Positions 1 through 9,221 of a stretch of 64,000 nt of DNA are shown here, piece by piece. Numbering within the stretch: position 1 is the stretch's first letter; every line of letters begins with the position of its first letter. Position numbers and translations under genes: made by a program. The notes under the pieces are model-generated. The model made no database searches, was not told where the DNA came from, and saw only the letters and a program-made list of their open reading frames with translations. This stretch comes from Streptomyces sclerotialus (GTDB taxonomy: Bacteria > Actinomycetota > Actinomycetes > Streptomycetales > Streptomycetaceae), in contig NZ_JBFOHP010000002.1 in NCBI RefSeq assembly GCF_040907265.1, positions 6,138,001 through 6,202,000 of the forward strand. Direction: 5' to 3'.

Positions 1-249
1 ACGGGAAACCGGGGCCAGGATTCGCAACAGTACTCCATTCGGACCACCGGAGCGGTGCGCCGCGCCGCCAAGTTTTCGCTGGACAGCGGAGCTGGGTCGC
101 CTTGTCGACCTCTCTACTTCCGGGGCGGTGGGCGAGATTCACCAGAAATGTGGCCTGCTTCACAAAACCGTCAGAAGTGGAACTATCCAGTCCGCCCAAA
201 TGTCCCTTCTGTGTGCAAGACCGATCGAAGCGTCGATCAAGGGCGTGGA

Positions 250-1443
250 ATGGACGACACAACCGATAGGCAGACAAAGAAGACCGGGAAGGAGAAACGG
301 CTCGACCTGAGCGTCCCCCAGGTGGCGGGCAGTGCGCTCGCCGCGGCGGTCGCCGCCTACCTGGCCGGTCGGCTGGGCGTCTACGGAACGGTCATCGGTG
401 CCGGCGTGGTGAGCGTGGTCGCCACCACGGGCGGGTCGATCTTCCAGCACCTCTTCCGCCGCACCGGTGAACAGGTCAAGGAGGCGACGGTCAGCACCCG
501 GCCCAGGCCGCGCCGCCGCCAGGAGCTCGGTCGGAGCACCACCCGGTCCGGTACGCCGACCGGTACGCGGTCCGCGTCCGGTACGCCCCCGGGGAGCCCG
601 GCCGACGCCACGATGGTGCTGCCCACGTTCGGCAGGGACGGCGCGGAGGACGAGATCACGTCCGTCGCGGCGGCCATGGACCGGGCCGCCGAGCGGGGGC
701 CGGCCACGAGCGCCGACGGCGCTTCCGGAGCGGGGGACGCGACACGGGCGCTGCCCGTCCTGTCGGAGGTGGCCACCCGGGCGCTGTGCCCCACCGCACC
801 CGAGGGTGCGGAGGACGAGACCCGTCCGGTACCGCGGCACGACGCGCGTACGGTGGCGCTGCGCACGGCGGAGCCGCCCGCCGGTGCCTCCGTGGCGGAG
901 ACCTCGGCCGAGGAGGCCGGCCGGACCCTCTACGGGACCCGGTGGCGCGGCCGGCGCCGCACCTGGCTCGTCGGGCTCGCGGTCTTCCTGCTCGCGATGG
1001 CCGGGGTCACCGCCTTCGAGCTGGCCACCGGGCACGACGCGGCGGGCGGCAACGGCACGTCGGTCTCCCACCTCTTCCGGTCCGGCGGGGGCGGCGGCAG
1101 CGCCCCGACGACGCCGACGCCGTCGCCGAGCACGTCCACCGGGGACACGGAGCAGGGCGGCGGCGCCTCCGAGTCGCCGACGCCGCAGCCGGACGCCACG
1201 GACGGCGGCACCGGTTCCCCGTCCGGTTCGGACACGGACCAGGACACCGGGACGGGAAGCGGCTCGGACGGCGCGTCCACGACGCCCAGTCCGTCGCCGA
1301 GCGACGGCGACGACTCCTCCGTGGAGCCGACGCCCACGCCGACCGACGGTGCCGACGACGGTGCGGGCGGCGACCAGGACGCGGGGGAGGGGACCGGCAG
1401 CGCCCGGGACGGCGGACAGACCCCGGCCCCCGGCTCCTCCTGA
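250..1443 (+). CDS. Membrane-anchored protein with long Ser/Thr/Pro/Asp-rich tail, unknown function
   Basis: The ATG at 250 is chosen because AAGGG lies just upstream, although the frame is open further 5'. The protein is 397 aa. A hydrophobic Ala/Gly/Val stretch lies at about residues 25-60, followed by a basic linker. A clear transmembrane helix at about 238-259 (TWLVGLAVFLLAMAG) follows an Arg-rich patch. The last ~130 residues are a low-complexity Gly/Ser/Thr/Pro/Asp tail, probably outside the membrane and possibly cell-wall spanning. No catalytic motif is visible. It faces the lactone-oxidase gene convergently. I do not recognise a family; low complexity makes homology weak. Confidence 0.75.
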   Translation: MDDTTDRQTKKTGKEKRLDLSVPQVAGSALAAAVAAYLAGRLGVYGTVIGAGVVSVVATTGGSIFQHLFRRTGEQVKEATVSTRPRPRRRQELGRSTTRSGTPTGTRSASGTPPGSPADATMVLPTFGRDGAEDEITSVAAAMDRAAERGPATSADGASGAGDATRALPVLSEVATRALCPTAPEGAEDETRPVPRHDARTVALRTAEPPAGASVAETSAEEAGRTLYGTRWRGRRRTWLVGLAVFLLAMAGVTAFELATGHDAAGGNGTSVSHLFRSGGGGGSAPTTPTPSPSTSTGDTEQGGGASESPTPQPDATDGGTGSPSGSDTDQDTGTGSGSDGASTTPSPSPSDGDDSSVEPTPTPTDGADDGAGGDQDAGEGTGSARDGGQTPAPGSS

Positions 1444-1451
1444 AGCCGGAC

Positions 1452-1480
1452 GCCGGTCCCGGGGCCCGCCCGGGACCGGC
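1452..1480. terminator. Convergent hairpin terminator
   Basis: An 11-bp perfect stem (GCCGGTCCCGG / CCGGGACCGGC) with a 7-nt loop lies in the 45-bp gap between two convergent genes. There is no T-run, as is common in Streptomyces. Confidence 0.6.
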
Positions 1481-1488
1481 GCCGCGCC

Positions 1489-2808
1489 TCAGTCCCCGAG
1501 TACGCGCCGGAGGTACGGGTTGGCGAACACCCGCTCCGGGTCCAGCCGGTCCCGGAGGGCGGTGAACTCCCCGAAGCGCGGGTACGCCGCCGCCAGGTGT
1601 TCCGCGTCCCGGGTGTGCAGCTTGCCCCAGTGCGGGCGGCCGCCGTGCGCGGTCATGATGCGCTCGGCGGCCGTGAAGTACGCCTCGTGGGGCGTGCCCC
1701 GGTACATGTGCATCGCTATGTAGGCGGTGTCCCGCCCGGAGGCCGTGGAGAGCGGGATGTCGTCGGCGGGTGCGGTGCGCACCTCCACGGGGAAGCTGAT
1801 GCGGAAGCCGGAGCGCTCCACCAGCGCGCGCAGCTCCCGTAGTGCCGCGACCGCCGCTTCCCGGGGGACGGCGTACTCCATCTCCACGAAGCGCACCCGG
1901 CGCGGGCTGGTGAACACCTTGTACGGGATGTCGGTGTACGTACGGGCGGAGAGCGCGCGGCTGGACAGCTTGGCGATGCCGGGGATGGTGGCGGGCAGTG
2001 CCCTGCCGACGGCGCAGGCGACCTGGAAGACGCCGTTGGAGAGCAGCTCGTCGTCGACCCAGCCGCTGACGGTGCCGTTCGGCGCGGCGGGGCCCTGGCT
2101 GCGGTTGTTGCGCTTGGTGTTGCAGTTCCCGGTGTGCGGGAACCAGTAGAACTCGAAGTGCTCGTTCTCCGCGACGAGGGCGTCGAAGTCCTCGGTCACC
2201 CGGTCGAAGGCCATCGGCTCTTCCCGGGCGGTGAGCAGGAACTCCGGTTCGACCGCGAAGGTCAGCTCCGTGAGGACGCCGAGCGCGCCCAGGCCCAGCC
2301 GGGCCGCCGCGAAGACGTCCGCGTTCTCCCGGGCCGAGCAGCGCAGTACGGAGCCGTCGGCGGTGACCAGCTCCAGGCCGACGATCTGGGCGGAGAGCGA
2401 GGCGGAGTCCCGGCCGGTGCCGTGGGTGCCGGTGCTGGTGGCCCCGGCGACCGTCTGCTCCATGATGTCGCCCATGTTGGCCAGCGACAGGCCGTGCCCG
2501 GAGAGCGCCGCGTTCATGTCCTTCAGGGGCGTGCCGGCGGCCACGGTGACGGTGCCGGCGGCGCGGTCCACCTTCCGTATGCCCGTCAGCCGCTCAGGGC
2601 GTATCAGGAGGCCTTCGGTGGCGGCGGCCGGGGTGAAGGAGTGGCCGGTGCCGGCCGCCTTCACGGTGAGCCCGTCGGCGGCCGCCTCCCGTACCGCCGC
2701 CGCCAGCTCCTCCGTGGAGGCCGGTGCCACGCTCCGTACGGGGCGGGCCTCGACGTTCCCCGCCCAGTTACGCCACACGCTCTCCCGCGTCGCTCGAACC
2801 ACTGTCAT
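1489..2808 (-). CDS. D-arabinono-1,4-lactone oxidase family FAD oxidoreductase
   Basis: The protein is 439 aa, the normal length for the aldonolactone/alditol oxidase branch of the VAO flavoprotein family. The N-terminal FAD-binding part has GTGHSF near residues 53-58, whose His is the covalent flavin site in relatives such as Streptomyces alditol oxidase, and GATSTGTHGTG, which binds pyrophosphate. The C-terminal HWGK motif (GGRPHWGKLHT) is the family's substrate/flavin signature. The expected reaction is oxidation of a sugar lactone or polyol with O2, giving H2O2; the substrate cannot be read from sequence. Its start lies inside the 3' end of the upstream MFS gene (41-nt overlap), so the two are probably translationally coupled. 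Confidence 0.88.
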   Translation of the reverse strand: MTVVRATRESVWRNWAGNVEARPVRSVAPASTEELAAAVREAAADGLTVKAAGTGHSFTPAAATEGLLIRPERLTGIRKVDRAAGTVTVAAGTPLKDMNAALSGHGLSLANMGDIMEQTVAGATSTGTHGTGRDSASLSAQIVGLELVTADGSVLRCSARENADVFAAARLGLGALGVLTELTFAVEPEFLLTAREEPMAFDRVTEDFDALVAENEHFEFYWFPHTGNCNTKRNNRSQGPAAPNGTVSGWVDDELLSNGVFQVACAVGRALPATIPGIAKLSSRALSARTYTDIPYKVFTSPRRVRFVEMEYAVPREAAVAALRELRALVERSGFRISFPVEVRTAPADDIPLSTASGRDTAYIAMHMYRGTPHEAYFTAAERIMTAHGGRPHWGKLHTRDAEHLAAAYPRFGEFTALRDRLDPERVFANPYLRRVLGD

Positions 2809-4039
2809 GCGTGCCCAGCCCTCCCGTAACCGGGGGCAGGGGTGCCCCCGCCCGCGTCGGCGCCGGCCGCAGCCGGCGGTATCCGAGGAACGCGACCGCG
2901 GCCGCGAGCGCTCCGGCCACGGCCGGCACGACGTACCCCGTACGGGCCCCGGCCGCGTCCACCACCCAGCCGGCGGCCGACGAGCCGAGCGCCACCCCGA
3001 CCGCGAGCCCGGTGCTCGTCCAGGTCATGCCCTCGGTCAGTTGCGCGCGTGGTACGTGCTGCTCGACCAGGGCCATGGTGGTCACCATCGTGGGTGCGAT
3101 GGTCAGGCCCGCGACGAAGAGCGCCACGGCCAGGAACGGCAGGTTCCCGACCAGTTGGAGCGGGATCATACTCACGGCCATGGCGAGGACACCCAGTACC
3201 CAGCGGCGGGCCGCCGGGCCGGCCGGACGCAGCATCCCGAAGACCGCGCCGGCCAGGCAGGACCCCAGCGCGTAGATCGCCAGGACGAGGCTGGCCGCGC
3301 CCTTGTGGCCCTCCGCCTCCGCGAAGGCCACCGTCACCACGTCGATCGCCCCGAAGATCGCGCCGGTGGCGGTGAAGGTGACCACGAGGACCTGCAGGCC
3401 CCGGGAGCGGAGCGCGGAGCCCTTGGTGTGGTGCTCGCGCGGGTGCGGTACGGGCTCGGTGGCGCGCTGCGCGGTCAGCCAGAACACGCCCGCCGCCAGG
3501 AAGACGGCGGCCAGCAGCGGCCCGGCCTCGGGGAACCACGACGTGGAGAGCCCGATGGCGAGGATCGGCCCGACGATGAAGCAGAACTCGTCGACGATCG
3601 ACTCCCAGGAGTACGCGGCGTGCAGCATCTCGGGGGAGCCGCGGTGCACCTCCGCCCACCGGGAGCGGACCATCGCGCCGACGCTGGGCACACAGCCCGC
3701 GCAGGCCGCGAAGACGAAGAGCGTCCAGTCGGGCCAGCGCTGCTGGGCGGCGACCAGCAGGGCGGCGAGCGCGGCGAGCGCGGCGAGGGTGGCCGGGCGC
3801 AGGACCCGGCGCTGGCCGTGCCGGTCCACCAGCCGGGAGATCTGCGGGCCGAGCACCGCGGCGGACAGCGCGACGGTCGCCGAGAGCGCGCCCGCCAGCC
3901 CGTACCGGCCGGTGAGCTGGGAGACCATCGTGACGATGCCGATGCCGGTCATGGAGAGCGGCATGCGCCCCAGGAACCCGGCGGCGGTGAAGGACTTCGT
4001 GCCGGGCCGGGCGAACAGGGCGCGGTAGGGACTGGGCAA
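2768..4039 (-). CDS. MFS transporter
   Basis: This 423-aa polytopic membrane protein has about 12 hydrophobic segments. The loop after helix 2 reads ...ISRLVDRHGQRRV, matching the D-R-x-G-[RK] loop of major facilitator transporters. It lacks any soluble domain. The family exports drugs or small metabolites by proton antiport; the substrate here is unknown. It is the first gene of a two-gene minus-strand operon with the lactone oxidase and is divergent from the ferrochelatase gene, with a 153-bp shared promoter region (4040-4192). Confidence 0.85.
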   Translation of the reverse strand: MPSPYRALFARPGTKSFTAAGFLGRMPLSMTGIGIVTMVSQLTGRYGLAGALSATVALSAAVLGPQISRLVDRHGQRRVLRPATLAALAALAALLVAAQQRWPDWTLFVFAACAGCVPSVGAMVRSRWAEVHRGSPEMLHAAYSWESIVDEFCFIVGPILAIGLSTSWFPEAGPLLAAVFLAAGVFWLTAQRATEPVPHPREHHTKGSALRSRGLQVLVVTFTATGAIFGAIDVVTVAFAEAEGHKGAASLVLAIYALGSCLAGAVFGMLRPAGPAARRWVLGVLAMAVSMIPLQLVGNLPFLAVALFVAGLTIAPTMVTTMALVEQHVPRAQLTEGMTWTSTGLAVGVALGSSAAGWVVDAAGARTGYVVPAVAGALAAAVAFLGYRRLRPAPTRAGAPLPPVTGGLGTHDSGSSDAGERVA

Positions 4040-4192
4040 GGGGGCGCTCCGCCAGGTGAGGATCCGCGGGGACCGCGGTGAGCCGGGTCAGGACGGCAGT
4101 AAGGAACGTACTGCAGCGATACAGCTTACGGGTGGCACGCGAACGGTGCCTCCGGTTTTCCGGCTGTCAGTGGCGGGTGGGAGGATCGAAAC

Positions 4193-5341
4193 ATGCCCGA
4201 ACAGCCAGTGCCTGCTCCCTACGACGCCCTGCTCCTCCTCTCCTTCGGGGGGCCCGAAGGCCCCGACGACGTGGTCCCGTTCCTGGAGAACGTGACGCGC
4301 GGCCGCGGTATCCCCCGTGAGCGCCTCAAGGAGGTGGGACAGCACTACTTCCTGTTCGGCGGCGTGAGCCCGATCAACGCGCAGAACCGTGAGCTCCTGG
4401 ACGCGCTGCGCAAGGACTTCGCCGAGCACGGCCTGGACCTGCCCGTGTACTGGGGCAACCGCAACTGGGCGCCGTACCTCACCGACACCCTGCGCGAGAT
4501 GGTCCGCGACGGCCGCCGCCGCATCGCCGTGCTGGCCACCAGCGCGTACGCCTCGTACTCGGGCTGCCGCCAGTACCGCGAGAACCTGGCCGACGCGCTC
4601 GCCGCCCTGGAGGCCGAGGGGCTGGAGGTGCCGCAGGTCGACAAGTTGCGGCACTACTTCAACCACCCCGGCTTCGTCCGCCCCATGGTCGACGGTGTCC
4701 TCGCCTCCCTCGCCGAGCTGCCCGAGGACGTCCGCGCGGGCGCCCACATCGCCTTCACCACGCACTCCATCCCCACCGCCGCCGCCGACACCTCGGGACG
4801 CCCCGAGGAGCACACCGAGGACGGCGAGGGCGGCGCGTACGTCGCCCAGCACCTGGACGTGGCCGAGGTGATCGCCGAGGCGGTCCGGGAGGAGACCGGC
4901 GTCGCCCATCCCTGGCAGCTCGTCTACCAGTCCCGCAGCGGCGCCCCGCACATCCCCTGGCTGGAGCCCGACATCTGCGACCACCTGGAGACACTGCACA
5001 CCCAGGGCGTCCCGGCCGTCGTGATGGCCCCCATCGGCTTCGTCTCGGACCACATGGAGGTCAAGTACGACCTCGACACGGAGGCCACCGCCAAGGCCGC
5101 CGAGCTGGGCCTGCCGGTCGCCCGCTCCGCCACCGTCGGTGCCGACCCGCGGTTCGCCGCGGCCGTCCGCGACCTGCTCCTGGAGCGCGCGGCGGCCGAG
5201 CGCGGCCGCTCCCCGGAGCGCTGCGCGCTGGGCGCCCTGGGGCCGAGCCACGACCTCTGCCCGGTCGGCTGCTGCCCCGCCCGCAGCCCCCGGCCCGCCG
5301 CGGCGGGTGCCGACCGGACCGGCGCGCCGGCGGGAGCCTAG
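4193..5341 (+). CDS. cpfC: Coproporphyrin III ferrochelatase
   Basis: This 382-aa protein inserts Fe2+ into coproporphyrin III in the actinobacterial coproporphyrin-dependent heme pathway (older name hemH). The N-terminus has the family motif [14 protein letters not shown], and the active-site region has TTHSIP with the metal-binding His. The C-terminus carries a Cys cluster ([18 protein letters not shown]) which, with SGCRQY in the middle, fits the [2Fe-2S] cluster of actinobacterial ferrochelatases. GGGAGGATCG precedes the ATG. The inositol-phosphatase gene follows after 50 bp and may be cotranscribed. It is not near other heme genes; the hemC in this window is 52 kb away. Confidence 0.95.
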   Translation: MPEQPVPAPYDALLLLSFGGPEGPDDVVPFLENVTRGRGIPRERLKEVGQHYFLFGGVSPINAQNRELLDALRKDFAEHGLDLPVYWGNRNWAPYLTDTLREMVRDGRRRIAVLATSAYASYSGCRQYRENLADALAALEAEGLEVPQVDKLRHYFNHPGFVRPMVDGVLASLAELPEDVRAGAHIAFTTHSIPTAAADTSGRPEEHTEDGEGGAYVAQHLDVAEVIAEAVREETGVAHPWQLVYQSRSGAPHIPWLEPDICDHLETLHTQGVPAVVMAPIGFVSDHMEVKYDLDTEATAKAAELGLPVARSATVGADPRFAAAVRDLLLERAAAERGRSPERCALGALGPSHDLCPVGCCPARSPRPAAAGADRTGAPAGA

Positions 5342-5391
5342 GGGCTCGGCAGCCCCCTGAGAGCCACCTCTTCGTACGAACAAGGAGCACC

Positions 5392-6222
5392 GTGTCCGAT
5401 CCCCTGAAGGACGCCCCGCTGCACAGCGGTGAACTGAAGGACGAACTTCTCTCGCTGGCTCTGGAGGCCGCCCGCCGGGCCGGTGAGCTGCTGCGCGACG
5501 GCCGCCCCGCCGACCTCGGGGTCGCCGCCACGAAGAGCAGCCCCATCGACGTCGTCACCGAGATGGACATCGCCTCCGAGAAGCTGATCACCGGCTTCCT
5601 CTCCGAGCGCCGCCCCGAGGACGGTTTCCTGGGGGAGGAGGGCGCCAGCTCCGAGGGTTCCAGCGGGGTGCGCTGGGTGATCGACCCGATCGACGGCACC
5701 GTCAACTACCTCTACGGGCTGCCTTCGTGGGCGGTGTCCATCGCCGCCGAGAAGGACGGCGAGACGGTCGTCGGGGTGGTCGCCGCACCGATGCGCGGCG
5801 AGACCTGCCACGCCGTCCTCGGCGGCGGCGCCTTCCTGAACAACGCGCCGGTCCGGGTGCGGCCCGCGCCGCCGCTCTCCCAGGCGCTGGTCGGCACCGG
5901 CTTCGGCTACGTGGCCGAGCGGCGCGCCGCGCAGGCGGCCGTGCTGGGCTCACTGATCCCGCAGGTGCGCGACATACGGCGGGGCGGCTCGGCCGCGATC
6001 GACCTGTGCGACGTGGCCTGCGGCCGGCTGGACGCCTACTACGAGCGCGGGCTGAACCCGTGGGACTTCGCGGCGGGCGAGCTGATCGCCCGTGAGGCCG
6101 GCGCGCGTACCGGCGGCCGCCCCGGCGCCCCGGTGTCCCACGAGCTCACCGTCGCCGCGTCCCCGGCCGTCTTCGAGGCGCTGCAGCCGCTGCTGGAGGA
6201 CCTGGGCGCCTGGCACGACTGA
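5392..6222 (+). CDS. Inositol monophosphatase family phosphatase (SuhB-like)
   Basis: This 276-aa protein has the complete Mg2+-dependent phosphatase signature: GEEGA, WVIDPIDGTVNY (metal-binding Asp residues) and the C-terminal WDFAAGELIAREAG. It belongs to the FIG superfamily acting on inositol-1-phosphate or related phosphomonoesters (histidinol phosphate, sugar phosphates). The GTG start at 5392 is preceded by AAGGAG at the right distance. A strong hairpin follows at 6291-6330. In actinomycetes such enzymes feed inositol for mycothiol and phosphatidylinositol, but the exact substrate is not decided by sequence. Confidence 0.92.
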   Translation: MSDPLKDAPLHSGELKDELLSLALEAARRAGELLRDGRPADLGVAATKSSPIDVVTEMDIASEKLITGFLSERRPEDGFLGEEGASSEGSSGVRWVIDPIDGTVNYLYGLPSWAVSIAAEKDGETVVGVVAAPMRGETCHAVLGGGAFLNNAPVRVRPAPPLSQALVGTGFGYVAERRAAQAAVLGSLIPQVRDIRRGGSAAIDLCDVACGRLDAYYERGLNPWDFAAGELIAREAGARTGGRPGAPVSHELTVAASPAVFEALQPLLEDLGAWHD

Positions 6223-6290
6223 CCGGGGCCCGGGCAGGCCTGCGGGTCCGCGTACGCGCCGTACGGCCCGTGTACGCGTCCGGACACGAC

Positions 6291-6330
6291 GAAGCGCCCC
6301 GGCACCGTCCCCTCGGTGCCGGGGCGCTTC
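6291..6330. terminator. Strong bidirectional hairpin terminator
   Basis: A 16-bp perfect stem (GAAGCGCCCCGGCACC and its complement) with an 8-nt loop lies between the convergent inositol-phosphatase gene and the small minus-strand gene. Confidence 0.85.
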
Positions 6331-6347
6331 CTCGCGCGTGTGCGGGG

Positions 6348-6521
6348 TCAGGCGCTGGGCGCGCCGACCTCCACACCGTGCTCGGAGGCCAGTCGCTGCA
6401 GGTCCTCCAGCTCGGCCTGCTCGACGTCGGCGAGGAAGTCGTCGCCGGTTTCGCGGGCCCGGTCCAGGTCGGCTTCGGTGTTCTTTATGCGCTGCAGAAT
6501 GCCTGCGGTGAACGCGTCCAT
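6348..6521 (-). CDS. Conserved small acidic helical protein, 57 aa
   Basis: The ORF starts MDAFTAGILQ and ends GVEVGAPSA; the start at 6521 is backed by a GAGGGGG ribosome site on the minus strand. It is almost entirely charged and helical (RIKNTEADLDRARETGDDF), suggesting a short coiled coil with no membrane segment. It lies divergent from cutR. I cannot name a family. Such small proteins beside cutRS occur in other Streptomyces, so it is probably real rather than a spurious ORF. Confidence 0.7.
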   Translation of the reverse strand: MDAFTAGILQRIKNTEADLDRARETGDDFLADVEQAELEDLQRLASEHGVEVGAPSA

Positions 6522-6781
6522 GGTGCGCCCCCTCGTCGTGGGTCGGTGGCACGGGGGTGTGCCGACGGGTGTGGGCCCCTCGTCCACGGGGGTGTGGCAG
6601 AGGGAGATCACGGCGTGGTCCCTGCGGGCTGCCGTCCGGTCGCGGGTACGGCGTCGTGCAGGGCGTGATCGCGAGTGTGCAATCGTCCTCCCCATGCCGA
6701 ACCTCACGGAAACCTCAAGGAGGCGGTGAATCGCTGCCAATCGGGTAGCCGCAGTCCCGCCATGTGCCTCCGCACCTCCGC

Positions 6782-6799
6782 TTACAGCCGGTTTACGGC
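6782..6799 (+). promoter_or_regulatory. Direct repeat TTACRGC with 11-nt period upstream of cutR
   Basis: TTACAGC (6782-6788) and TTACGGC (6793-6799) repeat exactly one helical turn apart, about 80 nt before cutR. OmpR-family regulators such as CutR usually bind this kind of tandem site. The regulatory role is inferred. The 354-bp gap 6522-6875 otherwise holds the two divergent promoters and no ORF I support. Confidence 0.35.
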
Positions 6800-6875
6800 T
6801 TCTCGGGGCAGGATGGATGTGCTCGAAAAATCGTGTGTGCCCTGCTCGACGGGGCCGTGAGGAAGGACTAGCGAC

Positions 6876-7529
6876 GTGCGTGTACTCGTCGTCGAGGACG
6901 AGCAGCTGCTCGCCGATGCGGTGGCCACCGGACTGCGCCGGGAGGCCATGGCGGTCGACGTGGTGTACGACGGCGCGGCCGCGCTGGAGCGCATCGCGGT
7001 CAACGACTACGACGTCGTCGTGCTGGACCGCGACCTGCCGCTGGTCCACGGCGACGACGTCTGCCGCAAGATCGTCGAGCTGGGCATGCCCACCCGCGTC
7101 CTGATGCTGACCGCCTCCGGCGACGTCAGCGACCGTGTCGAGGGCCTGGAGATCGGCGCCGACGACTACCTCCCCAAGCCCTTCGCCTTCACCGAGCTGA
7201 CCGCCCGCGTACGGGCCCTCGGGCGCCGTACGACCGTGGCGCTGCCGCCGGTCCTGGAGCGGGCCGGCATCAAGCTCGACCCGAACCGCCGCGAGGTCTT
7301 CCGCGACGGCAAGGAGGTCCAGCTCGCGCCGAAGGAGTTCGCGGTGCTGGAGGTCCTGATGCGCAGCGAGGGCACGGTCGTCTCGGCCGAGCAGCTGCTG
7401 GAGAAGGCGTGGGACGAGAACACCGACCCGTTCACGAACGTGGTCCGGGTGACCGTCATGACGCTGCGCCGCAAGCTGGGCGAGCCCGCGGTGATCGTGA
7501 CCGTACCGGGCTCCGGTTACCGGATCTGA
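6876..7529 (+). CDS. cutR: Two-component response regulator CutR, OmpR family
   Basis: This 217-aa protein has a receiver domain (residues 1-115; phospho-acceptor Asp51 in VVVLDRDLP, conserved Lys in YLPKPF) and an OmpR/PhoB winged-helix DNA-binding domain (about 125-217, ending VTVPGSGYRI). The sequence is almost identical to what I recall of Streptomyces CutR (SCO5862 in S. coelicolor). The GTG start follows GAGGAAGGAC. The cutS start lies 5 nt after the stop, so both are one operon. CutRS was first linked to copper metabolism and later to extracytoplasmic protein folding and redox state. Confidence 0.95.
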   Translation: MRVLVVEDEQLLADAVATGLRREAMAVDVVYDGAAALERIAVNDYDVVVLDRDLPLVHGDDVCRKIVELGMPTRVLMLTASGDVSDRVEGLEIGADDYLPKPFAFTELTARVRALGRRTTVALPPVLERAGIKLDPNRREVFRDGKEVQLAPKEFAVLEVLMRSEGTVVSAEQLLEKAWDENTDPFTNVVRVTVMTLRRKLGEPAVIVTVPGSGYRI

Positions 7530-7534
7530 GCAGC

Positions 7535-8782
7535 ATGGCCTCGACACCCGCGGCGCCTCAGTCGCCGCCCGCACCGCCCAAGCCCACCTGGGACCCGAAG
7601 CCGCCGGTCCGCCCGTTCCCCTGGCTGCGCCCGACCATCCGCATACGGCTCACCCTGTTGTACGGCGGGATGTTCCTGATGGCGGGCATCGTGCTGCTGG
7701 CCATCATCTACATGCTGGCGGCCAACGCCCTCCAGGACGGCAACCAGCTGCCTTTCAAGATCATCGGTTCGGACTTCCGGATCGTCACCGACCGCTGCCC
7801 CGGCGCGGCCACCAACAACGTCGACGAGCTGAACTCGGCCATCAACACCTGCATCTCGCAGCAGCGCGCGGTGGCCCTGAACAACCTCCTGAACCGCTCC
7901 CTGATGGCGCTGGTCGGCCTGACCGTCGTCGCGTTCGCCTTCGGGTACGCGATGGCGGGCCGTGTCCTGTCGCCGCTGGGCCGCATCACGCGGACCGCGC
8001 AGCGGGTGGCCGGCTCCGACCTGCACCGGCGCATCGAGCTGGGCGGTCCGGACGACGAGCTCAAGGAGCTCGCCGACACGTTCGACGAGATGCTGGACCG
8101 GCTGGACCGCGCGTTCGAGTCGCAGCGGCGCTTCGTGGCCAACGCCTCGCACGAGCTGCGTACGCCGCTGGCGATCAACCGCACGCTCCTCGAAGTGCAG
8201 CTCGCCGACCCGGACGCCTCGCCGGAGCTGTCCCAGCTGGGCAAGACCCTGCTGGCGACCAACGAGCGCAGCGAACAGCTCGTCGAGGGCCTGCTGCTGC
8301 TCGCGCGCAGCGAGAACAAGATCGTGGACCGGAGACCGGTCGATCTCGCCGAGGTGGCCTCGCAGGCCATCGAGCAGTCCCGGGGCGAGGCCCAGGCCAA
8401 GGGCGTGGAGCTGCGCGGCGTACGCAAGCAGGTCTTCGTACAGGGCAACGGCGTCCTCCTGGAGCGCATCGCGCTGAACCTCGTACAGAACGCCGTGCGG
8501 TACAACGTGCCCGAGGAAGGCTTCGTGGAGGTGACCACCGAGGCGCAGCCCGGGTGGGCGGTGCTGGTGGTCTCCAACACGGGACCGGTGGTCCCCGCCT
8601 ATGAGGTGGAGAACATCTTCGAGCCGTTCCGGCGGCTGCGTACGGAGCGCACGGGCAGCGACAAGGGGGTGGGCCTCGGCCTGTCCATCGTGCGGTCCGT
8701 CGTCCGGGCGCACGACGGCACGATCACGGCCGTGCCGCGGGAGGGCGGAGGCCTGGACATGCGCGTGGTGCTGCCGGTGTGA
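7535..8782 (+). CDS. cutS: Sensor histidine kinase CutS
   Basis: This 415-aa kinase has a proline-rich N-terminus, TM1 at about 38-65, an extracytoplasmic loop of ~50 residues, TM2 at about 118-140, HAMP, HisKA with ANASHELRTPL, and HATPase_c with N-box NLVQNAV and GVGLGLSIV. The small outer loop holds exactly two cysteines (Cys88 and Cys106), which fits reports that CutS monitors disulfide formation outside the cell. The ATG at 7535 is chosen because it directly follows cutR; a longer frame reaches back into cutR but has no ribosome site. Confidence 0.94.
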   Translation: MASTPAAPQSPPAPPKPTWDPKPPVRPFPWLRPTIRIRLTLLYGGMFLMAGIVLLAIIYMLAANALQDGNQLPFKIIGSDFRIVTDRCPGAATNNVDELNSAINTCISQQRAVALNNLLNRSLMALVGLTVVAFAFGYAMAGRVLSPLGRITRTAQRVAGSDLHRRIELGGPDDELKELADTFDEMLDRLDRAFESQRRFVANASHELRTPLAINRTLLEVQLADPDASPELSQLGKTLLATNERSEQLVEGLLLLARSENKIVDRRPVDLAEVASQAIEQSRGEAQAKGVELRGVRKQVFVQGNGVLLERIALNLVQNAVRYNVPEEGFVEVTTEAQPGWAVLVVSNTGPVVPAYEVENIFEPFRRLRTERTGSDKGVGLGLSIVRSVVRAHDGTITAVPREGGGLDMRVVLPV

Positions 8783-9221
8783 GAGTTCCGGCCACCGCTT
8801 CCGCGGGTCCGGCTTGACGCGGCCAGGGGCGGCCGGTCATCCTTCGCCCCGAGTTCGCTTTGCGCGGAATTCGACCGGTCCGTTCGTTGGTCCGGACGTG
8901 TGTGATCGCTCACAGGCGCGAATTCCGGGCCGTCTACTCTCCGTGATCGTCAGGACCCTCGGAAGGCCGGGAAAATCCGGGTTTCCCGGGGGTCCGATCA
9001 CGGGAAGTACACGTGATGGCAAGCGCGAGGTGCGACTTTAGGACCGTGTACGGTCCTATCGCCATCCAATCCGATCACCTCTTCAGGGGTGCGGTTGGGT
9101 GTCGATTGAGTAACAGACCTTGATGTGAGGCAAAATCTCCGCCTCAGGTCGGGCACAAGTCCGGCCTCTCACGCGTTACGAGCGCTGAGACACCGCAGAC
9201 ACCCAGAGGGGGAGAGCGACC
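8783..9221. other. 439-bp intergenic region cutS to DUF4193 gene
   Basis: No ORF I can support. It contains TGTGT-N6-TCACA at 8899-8914, one base off the CRP consensus TGTGA-N6-TCACA, a near-repeat GCGGAATTC / GCGCGAATTC around it, and a loose promoter-like pair TTGAGT (9106) and CAAAAT (9131) with 19-nt spacing ahead of the DUF4193 gene. Streptomyces have a Crp protein, so the site is possible but a single imperfect match is weak. Confidence 0.35.

Noticed and set aside
8899-8914. Confident CRP operator
   Set aside because: Only one imperfect match, with no clear promoter placement; kept as a weak note in the intergenic feature.
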